From: Prorocentrum cordatum
Taxonomy: Eukaryota > Sar > Dinophyceae > Prorocentrales > Prorocentraceae
Reading direction: 5' to 3'
Length of the DNA stretch: 64,000 bases
Assembly: GCA_963575745.1 (NCBI GenBank)
Contig: CAUYUJ010001459.1
Location: 145,573-209,572, forward strand
The translations under genes and the position numbers were made by a program. Positions 56,896 through 64,000 of the stretch are shown here, one piece after another (positions within the stretch are counted from its first letter, which is position 1; every line of letters starts with the position of its first letter). The notes under the pieces are model-generated. The model saw nothing but the letters and a program-made list of their open reading frames with translations. It was not told where the DNA came from and made no database searches.

Positions 56896-58575
56896 TTGGA
56901 GTGCCGCCCTGTGCCGCTTAGCGGTGCAGGGTCGGCTCTCCATCCTTCGTTGCTGGATGGCCCAGCCTTGCTCCCGACGTGTCCAATCCAAAACCCCCCC
57001 TTTCCCCCCCTTCTCCTCCCCCATCCGTCGCCATCCACCCTCCCTCCTCTGCCCTACCACCCCACCTCCCTAAATTTCGGCTCGCGAGGTGTGCCCCCCT
57101 GGGTGCCTGCCAGCGCAGGCGAGGGCCCCCCCCCGCGCGCGCCGAGACCAGCGCACGGCACGACGCCGCCTAGGGAGGCGGCCAGCCATCATCGTGCGCG
57201 ACTCCGCCGAGCGGCGGATCGCGCCCTGCTGCACGCCTGGGCGGGCAAGGCCACGCCCCGCCTCCAGGCCCTGCTGCAGAGCGCGGCAGAGAGAATCGAC
57301 GAACACCACGGCTCATCTTCGGGATCGATGGTGCCGCAGCCTCAGGAACGACAGCCACGGGTTCTCCGTGGGCCGCGTGAACCAACGTGGGGATGCCCCA
57401 GCTGCGGCACGAGTGCGAACTGGGCGTGCCGCATCGTCTGCCGCTGCGGCAAGGCGGCCCTCTTCCACGTGGTGCAGAAGGCAAGGAAGGCAGAGCAGAA
57501 AGCCAAGAAGTCAGGCACGAGCGGCGCACCTGCAACGAAGTCACCCTCGAAGTCTGTGGGAGGGACTGGCCTGCGGTCCACCCTGGCGCCCTGGGCTCCC
57601 GATGCCAAGGAGATGGCCAAGATGCAGAACCAGCTCAAGCAACTCCTTGCAGAGAACAAGAAACTCAATACGTACAACGGCAAGCCCTCGGATATGGAGA
57701 TTGATGAAGGCGAAGATGGAGACAACGTGGCGGCGTCTTCATCGGTCGCGCAGCGTACGGAGCTGCAGGCGAATATCTCCGAGTACGAGCAGACCATCAA
57801 TACGTACAAGGACGATGGCGAGGACGAGCTGGTGCGCGACCTTCAGAAGAAGCTGGAGGCGACCAAGCTGCAGGTCCAGTCGCTGCGCACGCCCGCTATG
57901 GCCCACAAGCAGCGCACGCAGAAGCTTCAACGGCTCCAGAAGCAGATCAGCACGGCGAAGCATGACCTGCAGTCCCTGCAGCAGAAGCTGGAGAAGGTTC
58001 AGAAGGAGCTGGACGAGAAGAAGGATTTCCTGGAGAGCAAGATCGGCGAGGAGCAGGTCCTCACGATGCAGCTCGCTGGGCACGCGGCGAAGCTCAGTGG
58101 CACGGCAGACGCTGGCATGGAGGCGCCTCCCGACATACTGCGGCTCGACCCCGAGCTTCATCAGCTCAAGTCGGACCCTGACCTGCTGCAGTTCTACACC
58201 TCGTTCTCGGCGAACCCCCTGTTCGCCAAGATGGGGGAGCTGTGCAGGCAGAACATGGCGGCCAAACTTGCTCAGGCAAAGTCTCCTGCGCCTCCTCCTG
58301 CTCGCGAGCCTGGCGTTCACAACGGGGGCGGCGAGCATCGGGGAGGAGGGGGGCCTGATGCAGATGAGCAGGGAAGTCGACATGATAAACGTGAGTCATC
58401 CTTTGTGTTGGATAAAGATGACGTCGAGGAGCTGCACCGAGCCATGTACCAGGGCAAGAGCGAGGGAGACGCGTCCGTCAGCCCCGAGCAGCTTGCCGAG
58501 ATGGTCGCCAACATCCAGAACACGAAGCATCGCAAGCTCGACAGCGGAGGGGCGGCCAAGACGGGCGGCTCCTAG
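56896..58575 (+). CDS. LINE-D ORF1 protein
   Basis: A 559-codon frame; the true start may be further in, because the first 90 residues are Pro/Ser-rich translation of pyrimidine-rich DNA. Residues about 165-185 read WGCPSCGTSANWACRIVCRC, a RanBP2-type zinc finger (W-x-C-x2-C ... N-W-A ... C-x-C) that can bind single-stranded RNA. Residues about 225-395 are rich in heptad Leu/Gln/Lys/Glu (for example LQSLQQKLEKVQKELDEKKD) and should form a coiled coil for multimerisation. This is the expected RNA-chaperone/packaging ORF1. It ends TAG at 58573-58575. Confidence 0.8.
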   Translation: MECRPVPLSGAGSALHPSLLDGPALLPTCPIQNPPFPPLLLPHPSPSTLPPLPYHPTSLNFGSRGVPPWVPASAGEGPPPRAPRPAHGTTPPREAASHHRARLRRAADRALLHAWAGKATPRLQALLQSAAERIDEHHGSSSGSMVPQPQERQPRVLRGPREPTWGCPSCGTSANWACRIVCRCGKAALFHVVQKARKAEQKAKKSGTSGAPATKSPSKSVGGTGLRSTLAPWAPDAKEMAKMQNQLKQLLAENKKLNTYNGKPSDMEIDEGEDGDNVAASSSVAQRTELQANISEYEQTINTYKDDGEDELVRDLQKKLEATKLQVQSLRTPAMAHKQRTQKLQRLQKQISTAKHDLQSLQQKLEKVQKELDEKKDFLESKIGEEQVLTMQLAGHAAKLSGTADAGMEAPPDILRLDPELHQLKSDPDLLQFYTSFSANPLFAKMGELCRQNMAAKLAQAKSPAPPPAREPGVHNGGGEHRGGGGPDADEQGSRHDKRESSFVLDKDDVEELHRAMYQGKSEGDASVSPEQLAEMVANIQNTKHRKLDSGGAAKTGGS

Positions 58576-58659
58576 CAGGGCGCGTGAGGGGCGACGGGTG
58601 CCAGCCGTGACAGGGCTGAGCGATCGGCGGAGCGACTCGGCAGAGGCATCGGTGCCGAG

Positions 58660-58732
58660 CGAGGCGAATGAGCCCCACTTCGTTGGGACCTACAACGCGA
58701 ACCAAGGGGGGCAGAAGCTTAAAAGAGGCTAA
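58660..58732 (+). pseudogene. LINE-D ORF2 N-terminus, frame-broken
   Basis: The frame reads EPHFVGTYNANQGGQKLKRG and stops at 58730. FVGTYNANQ is the first strand and N motif of the endonuclease. The continuation (SLIVLAQEIWYHD, with the catalytic Glu) is in the next frame from about 58740. A single indel near 58725 separates them. Confidence 0.7.
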
Positions 58733-58752
58733 GCTGCACCAAGTCCCTCATC

Positions 58753-61044
58753 GTGCTCGCGCAGGAGATATGGTACCACGACTGGGAGTGCGAGGCCCTG
58801 AGCTCCTGGTGCGCCAGCAACAAGTGGAACGTCATGGTGGTGCCAGGCGCCCCTACGGCAGGTAAGCTCCCCGCGGCAGGCCTGGCGATCTTTGCGCGTG
58901 AAGGCATAAGGCCACGAGGGCCGACTCGCCCTCCGACGAGCCCCGCAGCACGGAGATCCACGGTCAACGAGCAGATATCCTTTGGCAGCGAGCTGGTACC
59001 GCATCGTACCGCTGGATGGCCACCCATCAACATATTCAACATCTACCTGCACACGGGCGAGGGAATGTCCCTGAATAGTGCCAAGATCCTCATGAACGTG
59101 GGGCTGGCGATGGCTTGGCAGACGTACCCTCCCATCATAGGCGGTGACTGGAACATGACGGCGGCGGAGATCGAGGCGTCCTCGTTCACGGTTGATGCCC
59201 AGATTTCACTGCTGGTGCCTAAGTCCATCACATGCAGGACGGCGACGGCCAACTCAGTGATTGACTATTTCGCTCTCACCTCGGGGGCCATGCGGCTCGC
59301 CAAGGCCATGCAAGTGGACATGAAATGGGCAATGAAGCCACATCGGCCAGTGGTCATGGAGCTTGCTACGATGGGCAAGCGGATGATGTACCTCACCTAC
59401 GTGGGCGGGGGGAAGATCGAGGTGACCAAGCAGGTGGGGCCCATGCTGCAGGACGAGCACGACTGGGAGCTCGAGAGGAGGTACGCTGAGGGTGCTGCGG
59501 AGATGGCCTTGTCTGGCTCGGTGGGATCGGCATGGCGACTACTGTCCTTCGCTTGGGCTCGTTTCGCTGCGCAGGCGGCTATCAGGCTTGGGCATCTCAC
59601 GGGTACCCCAATCCAGGCGTGCTCATACGGCGGTTACTTACGACCAAAGTGGGTCTCCTACATGTATGAAGGGTCGGACCCAGAAGGCGTCCAGGCTGTA
59701 GCTGACGGCTGGAAGTGGCATGAGGATGCGCTCTCAGTGATAGCGAAGCTCCTGTCCAACCGGCCCGCGGTCGATGGCAACAAGCTGCAAGATGAGATTC
59801 GCGGCTTCGTCGCCACCGACTACGCTGGGCAAGGTGTCAGTCAGCGTCTGTATGCAGTAGTGGCTCATGCTCGGCGGGCACTAGCGGCACCGAGTACATC
59901 AGCGCAGGACCTCGTCAACATGATCGAGGAGGCGGCCGAGGACATCGGCGTGGCGAAGCAAGCAGCGGACCGCGACAGCTCTCAGTGGTGGAAGCAATGG
60001 TGCGATGGAGCTAGTGAGAATGGAGCTGGACGGCTACACCGAGTGACGAAGTACCAGGACGTCCAGGCACCCACGATCGTACGCGGCCGACCTGACCAGT
60101 TTCAATCTCATCCTCATCGTATAGTTGAAGAGGCTGAGAATGTGCATATCCAACTATGGCTATCGACGTCAACAGCGCCACCAGCTTGGGTGCCTAACAG
60201 AAGCAGTCTCCCGAGAGTGACGGCGTCGGCAATAAGGAGAGCATCAGCGAGCTCCTCAACGCGTACGTCTGGCAGCTTGGATGGTTTACACCCGTCGCAC
60301 TACCAGCGCCTGTCTGACGCTGGCTTGGAGGTCCTCAGCGCGCTGTGGGAAGCCAGCGAAAGGATTGGACTGTGCCCCAAGCAGCTCACGTGGATGGTCA
60401 TGCCGATGCTACCGAAAGCGGCAGGTGGCCATCGCCTCACCGTCCTCTACTCGTCAAGTTATCGAGTATGGCAGCGTGCGAGGCGAGCTGAATTTCATGA
60501 ACTTCAAGACCACGTGGCAAGACGATGCTGGGGAGCGGCATCGGGCAGGTCGGCGATCGGCAGTGCTTGGAAGCTGTCGGCGAGGGCTGAAGCGCGTGTA
60601 TCAAAGTTCAGGCACCCGGCGACCCTCATTGCTGACTACAGCAAGTACTACGAGACGATCGAGCTGGCTCAGGTCCGCGACAAACTATGCTGTTTGGGTG
60701 CGAAGGATGGTCACATTAAGTTGATATTCAACCAATGGCAAAGTCCGCGGATCATTCGAGCACGTTCTCACCATGGTCTGCGGCCACAGCATGCGCCACA
60801 TGGGCTCCCTGCAGGAGATGGATATGCCGACATAGTCATCATGGCGCACGCTGTTGAGGAGTACGACGCCTGCATCGCGCTGCACCAGTGCACCTCCTTC
60901 TCGTCCTACATCGACGACACGGGCGTCGGCGTGGGGGGCGGCACCAAAGAGGAGGTGGTCCAAAAGGCGATCTTGCAGGGCGTGGCTTTCGGCAAGTGGC
61001 GTGCAAACTGCAGGCGACCATCAGCGACAAGTTCGCCATCGTGA
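58753..61044 (+). CDS. LINE-D ORF2: endonuclease and reverse transcriptase part
   Basis: A 763-codon open frame. Endonuclease: LAQEIWYHDW (Glu) at the start, GGDWNMT (D-x-N) at 59140-59160, SVIDYFAL at about 59257 and KPHRPVVM (His; the usual S/T-D-H reads K-P-H) at 59338. RT: DGLHPSHYQRL, then KAAGGHRLTVLYSSSYRVW (finger motif, with R-P-I altered to R-L-T), LIADYSKYYETIE (motif A Asp) at 60620-60660, GLPAGDGYAD (motif B) at 60798-60827 and SSYIDDTGVG (motif C) at 60901-60927. Catalytic Asp residues of the palm are intact. The frame goes off-track at about 60990 by one indel. Confidence 0.85.
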   Translation: MLAQEIWYHDWECEALSSWCASNKWNVMVVPGAPTAGKLPAAGLAIFAREGIRPRGPTRPPTSPAARRSTVNEQISFGSELVPHRTAGWPPINIFNIYLHTGEGMSLNSAKILMNVGLAMAWQTYPPIIGGDWNMTAAEIEASSFTVDAQISLLVPKSITCRTATANSVIDYFALTSGAMRLAKAMQVDMKWAMKPHRPVVMELATMGKRMMYLTYVGGGKIEVTKQVGPMLQDEHDWELERRYAEGAAEMALSGSVGSAWRLLSFAWARFAAQAAIRLGHLTGTPIQACSYGGYLRPKWVSYMYEGSDPEGVQAVADGWKWHEDALSVIAKLLSNRPAVDGNKLQDEIRGFVATDYAGQGVSQRLYAVVAHARRALAAPSTSAQDLVNMIEEAAEDIGVAKQAADRDSSQWWKQWCDGASENGAGRLHRVTKYQDVQAPTIVRGRPDQFQSHPHRIVEEAENVHIQLWLSTSTAPPAWVPNRSSLPRVTASAIRRASASSSTRTSGSLDGLHPSHYQRLSDAGLEVLSALWEASERIGLCPKQLTWMVMPMLPKAAGGHRLTVLYSSSYRVWQRARRAEFHELQDHVARRCWGAASGRSAIGSAWKLSARAEARVSKFRHPATLIADYSKYYETIELAQVRDKLCCLGAKDGHIKLIFNQWQSPRIIRARSHHGLRPQHAPHGLPAGDGYADIVIMAHAVEEYDACIALHQCTSFSSYIDDTGVGVGGGTKEEVVQKAILQGVAFGKWRANCRRPSATSSPS

Positions 61045-63548
61045 GCAGCTCGGATGACATCAGCAAACGGATCGCAGAGGGCCTCAAAGCTCAGCAGCAG
61101 CCGGTCAAGCCAGCAGTATCCTTCTTGGGCACCGATTTCGCTGGGGGAAAGAGGCGCGGGGCAGGAGGCACGCGTGGGACGTGCAAAGCTAGAGCCCGCC
61201 GTCACCAGCAGAGGCTCCGCAAGCTCAGTAAATTTCGGAAGGCGATCCCAACGAAGGCGGCAGAGCGTATACCCCGAATCTACAGGACGGGGGCTAAGCC
61301 TGCGCTCACATTTGGAGTAGAGATAAATGAGATGAGTGACAACGAGCTCGCGAAGTTTCGCAAGACCTGTCAGAGCCAGCGGAAACCCTACCATGGGGGA
61401 GTTTCAGCGTCGGCAAAGCTTGTCCTACTTGGAGATCCAGCGGTACACGAGGCGCTGGCTCCTGCCCTCCAGTGGTGCCGCATGTGCTGGATCGCTAACC
61501 ATTGCCTCCAGGCCGCCACCGTTGACTTCAACGAGCTGACTCAGTGGTGGGACGGCGCGGTTACGGTACCAGGGATACTTACGCAGTGGAGTCAGACACG
61601 AGGACCACTACAACGAGCAGCTATGTGCGTCCAGAGGGCAGGCTGGGAAGTCGTCAATGGGGCCCAATGGAGGAATCAGCGCGGGGACATCGTGGACATC
61701 ACCCAGACCACCCCCGTCATGCTCGCGACTCTGATGGCACAGGGGCTTCACCGACAGCATGAGCTAGCGCTGGGTGCAAAATGGTATGACGACCCCTCGC
61801 TGCGAGTCTCCTTCGATTTCGTGGCCCCCTACATCAGGATGAACAGCAGGAAGTTCAACACCCACCAGAAGTTCTGTATCATGAGCTGCGCGTGCGATGA
61901 TATCTGGACGCGTTCGCGGGCAAGAAGCAGGGGCTACATCACTGACGGCAAGTGCAAGTGCGGCGAAGTCGACACGGTACTACACCGACTGGTGGACTGT
62001 CAGCTACTTGAAGTCGCCGCTGCTCGAGCTGATGCAGAAGTTGAGGAGCAGGTCATACAACGCCTACGTGATGATGGCGAGGGGGGGCGGCTTGTGACAG
62101 GATGCTTCACATTTCATGATGAAGAGCTACCGAGGATGGACCCCGGCACTCAAGCCTGCATGGTCACCATCGACGGTCTTGATGTGGATGCAGGACCTGA
62201 GGATATGGTACAGCATGCGGTGCCGTCAGATACCGAAGAGATCGAGTTCGCCATCGATGGATCGTGCACCAAACCAGTGCTACTGGAGCTGCAGCGGGCA
62301 GGGTGGGCGACGGTGCTGCTCAACCCCCAAGGCTCGGATGCGCTGCGAGTGATGTACGCGGCAGTGCCAGCTAGCCTGCCGCAAACTTCGGCCATGGCCG
62401 AGCACCTCGCATTTGCCTTTTCGTGTCAGGCGGCTGACCGACCTACCGCGCTGCACGCGGACTTCAAAGGGACGGCCAACCAGTTCAACAAGTCGGCCCA
62501 GCAGCAGGTGCAGGTCACGCAGCGGTGCGGCGGCGTCTTCGGCTTCGCCCAGAGCCTGCCTGGGCTCGCCCACGTGAAAGCAGTAAGACATGTCAAGGCT
62601 CATATATCTGAAGAAGACTACGCCAACCTTGATGCCGAGACCAAGCGCTTAACGGATGGCAGCGTAGTGGCTGATCAGTATGCGGCAGAAGGAGTTAGAC
62701 GGCACGAGGCAATATCTCATGAATTTAGTGAACGACTAGACCAGCATCAGCAGATGTGTAAGGACATCACTAAGCTGATCGCGCACATCATGCCCATTTT
62801 CGACCAAGAAGAAGAGCGGTGGCAGAGGATAAGCACGGGCTACAAGCGCATCAAGAGCATCAGGACTGACAACTGGCACGGCTGGCAGAGTACGGACCTT
62901 GGTCAGCAGTGCACGCGGTGTCTACGCCTACGGCAGCCTGGGCATGATCAGCTCAATGGGTGCTCTGGGGCGCCGTCTTTTCTCAAGGAACACATGGCTA
63001 ACACGCTGGGTCACAGGTTGGTGGCAGTGAACCAGAAAGGCGACCTCAGCGACATGGCATGCAAAGCGACAGTGTTCGTGTGCATCAAGTGCGGAGCTTG
63101 GGCGCAGCAGAGAAGGAAGATCAAGTTGCGTGAGCAGTGCACCTGGCCGACGACCAAAGGGATTGAAGTCCTCAGCAACCTGCCGAAGGGCATAGGGCCG
63201 CACAAGAAGCTGGCCAAGCACATCGACGCCAGCATGCCGCTGCAGCATCGAGATCAACGGCATCAGCAGCCTGAGAAGGTGGTGGCTCGAGTCGCTCGAC
63301 CTGCACCTGACGGCCCTTATGACTTCGAGCAGCGCATGGCCAGGTTGCATGAGAGAATCCGCGCCAAGGAAGCGGCAAGGAACACCATTTCGAGGACGCG
63401 AACACCATGCTGGGCAACAGCGGCATCATGGAGAGCCTGGAGGGCGTTAGAACGCAAGTCCTGGGTGCTGCTAGTCGGACACCCCAGGCTCAATCGTCGC
63501 TACCGCGGCCTAGCATCCCCAGGCTACGTCGCCTCGTTCTGTTGTTAG
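60990..63548 (+). CDS. LINE-D ORF2: thumb, zinc knuckle, RNase H and C-terminal part
   Basis: The open frame (nominally from 60888) carries on from RT with VACKLQATISDKFAIVSSSD and VSFLGTDFAGGKRR (the 'LG-x-D' strand). Zinc knuckle KCKCGEVDTVLHRLVDC at about 61950. RNase HI: EFAIDGSCTK (62245), MAEHLAFAFS (62393), ALHADFKG (62449), VRHVKAHIS (62583) and VVADQYAAEGV (62668), all catalytic residues present. C-terminal C-x2-C pairs: QQCTRCLRLRQPG (62903) and FVCIKCGAWAQQ (63076). It ends at TAG 63546. Confidence 0.85.
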   Translation, partial: RQVACKLQATISDKFAIVSSSDDISKRIAEGLKAQQQPVKPAVSFLGTDFAGGKRRGAGGTRGTCKARARRHQQRLRKLSKFRKAIPTKAAERIPRIYRTGAKPALTFGVEINEMSDNELAKFRKTCQSQRKPYHGGVSASAKLVLLGDPAVHEALAPALQWCRMCWIANHCLQAATVDFNELTQWWDGAVTVPGILTQWSQTRGPLQRAAMCVQRAGWEVVNGAQWRNQRGDIVDITQTTPVMLATLMAQGLHRQHELALGAKWYDDPSLRVSFDFVAPYIRMNSRKFNTHQKFCIMSCACDDIWTRSRARSRGYITDGKCKCGEVDTVLHRLVDCQLLEVAAARADAEVEEQVIQRLRDDGEGGRLVTGCFTFHDEELPRMDPGTQACMVTIDGLDVDAGPEDMVQHAVPSDTEEIEFAIDGSCTKPVLLELQRAGWATVLLNPQGSDALRVMYAAVPASLPQTSAMAEHLAFAFSCQAADRPTALHADFKGTANQFNKSAQQQVQVTQRCGGVFGFAQSLPGLAHVKAVRHVKAHISEEDYANLDAETKRLTDGSVVADQYAAEGVRRHEAISHEFSERLDQHQQMCKDITKLIAHIMPIFDQEEERWQRISTGYKRIKSIRTDNWHGWQSTDLGQQCTRCLRLRQPGHDQLNGCSGAPSFLKEHMANTLGHRLVAVNQKGDLSDMACKATVFVCIKCGAWAQQRRKIKLREQCTWPTTKGIEVLSNLPKGIGPHKKLAKHIDASMPLQHRDQRHQQPEKVVARVARPAPDGPYDFEQRMARLHERIRAKEAARNTISRTRTPCWATAASWRAWRALERKSWVLLVGHPRLNRRYRGLASPGYVASFCC

Positions 63549-64000
63549 GACGCAAGCCCTGGATGCTGCCGCGCAGCAGCGTCCAGGCACCGTCGCCACT
63601 GCTGGACGAAGGATATCCACCAAGATGGCGGCAGGCGAGGGCGTACCGACGGGCATGGGTCTTCCTCCTCCTGGGCTGGTTGATGACCGAGCCGTCGAGG
63701 ACTACGCGGACATGCGAGCGGACCTCAGAGACTGGGCAGCGTCATGGTTCGAGGATTACACGTGTCTAGCGAGCAACAGTGGACCGTGGCTGGAGTGGTG
63801 TACTGCTTTCGTAACAGCGATGTTCGATCAAGGTGGCAACAATCCCCTACGGCAGCTCCTCTTCAGGTGGTTCCCTGGTAGGACGCTGCAGCAGATCGTC
63901 GATGAACTTTGCGCGAGTGCAAGGCGGCACACCGTCGCAAGGCGTGATGCTTTCATTCATCGACTGTGGCAAGCACCGCATGCAGAGCGAGTGCGCCTGG
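63407..64000 (+). pseudogene. LINE-D downstream coding segment in shifted frames
   Basis: Past the ORF2 stop, other frames stay open. 63407-63769 reads SLEGVRTQVLGAASRTPQAQ; from about 63545 a third frame reads SVVRTQALDAAAQQRPGTVA and continues without a stop to the window end, including PWLEWCTAFVTAMFDQ and LRQLLFRWFPGRTLQQIVDE. The repeated VRTQ-x-L-x-AA phrase suggests these belong to one coding region split by indels. Function unknown; it may be an extra C-terminal domain of ORF2 or a third ORF. Confidence 0.4.

Larger units (their letters stand above)
56896..64000 (+). mobile_element. LINE-D, near-complete non-LTR retrotransposon (3' end outside window)
   Basis: Two-ORF layout: ORF1 (RanBP2-like zinc finger, coiled coil), then ORF2 with AP-type endonuclease, reverse transcriptase, zinc knuckle, RNase H and C-terminal zinc domain. 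Only a few frameshifts are present (about 58730, 60990, 63400-63560), so it was active fairly recently. Endonuclease plus RT plus RNase H places it in the I/Tad/R1-like broad group; a clade cannot be assigned by eye. No poly-A or TCC tail is seen before the window ends. Confidence 0.9.

Overview
The window looks like nuclear DNA of a dinoflagellate. It is GC-rich, has no bacterial-type operons, and in 64 kb I recognise no complete host protein gene. What it does contain is retrotransposon remains, families of short terminal-inverted-repeat (TIR) elements, long GGA/TCC tracts and a TTGGGGGCC-type 12-bp satellite. The 12-bp satellite and the TCC tracts remind me of Prorocentrum cordatum-type assemblies. 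That species guess is from memory only; the dinoflagellate call rests mainly on the LINE sequence types and the overall style. Nearly all long open frames here come from low-complexity DNA (Leu/Glu/Ser/Pro or Met/Asp runs, or LGASWGPLG-type repeats) and are not real genes.

Layout. 1-3.6 kb: a decayed forward LINE (LINE-A: linker, reverse transcriptase, zinc finger, RNase H). 3.9-6.7 kb: a younger, 5'-truncated LINE on the minus strand (LINE-B), with a 167-bp MITE inserted in its RNase H domain and CCT tracts (read on its sense strand) at both ends. 6.9-10 kb: two TIR elements, unassigned DNA, a possible exon of a Mei2-like RNA-binding protein, and a TA-flanked MITE. 10-13 kb: poly-C and the 12-bp satellite with a higher-order period of about 415 bp. 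13.3-15.3 kb: a roughly 1-kb-arm inverted repeat built of the same satellite. 15.6-16.7 kb: a LINE endonuclease relic (LINE-E). 16.7-22 kb: GC-rich DNA with several short repeat elements. 22.8-24.5 kb: a second large inverted repeat. 24.6-31.4 kb: foldback element, TCC tracts, more TIR elements and a 1.3-kb GAT/GAG array. 31.8-35.3 kb: a pair of inverted TIR elements, possible decayed coding DNA and a small frame with 27-residue repeats. 36-42.3 kb: a tandem 670-bp duplication and several AGG/CCT tracts. 43-48.3 kb: a dense set of MITEs. 48.9-50.8 kb: LINE-C, an intact 588-codon RNase H/zinc-finger frame bracketed by CTC tracts. 51.7-52.9 kb: a 1.2-kb TCC array. 53.2-55.9 kb: a pile-up of six repeat families. 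56.9-64.0 kb: LINE-D, the best preserved retrotransposon (ORF1 with RanBP2-like zinc finger and coiled coil; ORF2 with endonuclease, RT, zinc finger, RNase H), running off the window end.

The biology to be read here is of mobile DNA. LINEs supply endonuclease, reverse transcriptase and RNase H; short non-autonomous elements have inserted into LINEs, satellites and one another. Several such insertions can be dated relative to each other because a sister copy preserves the empty site. I name the families LINE-A to LINE-E and repeat families A to Q for use within this annotation only.
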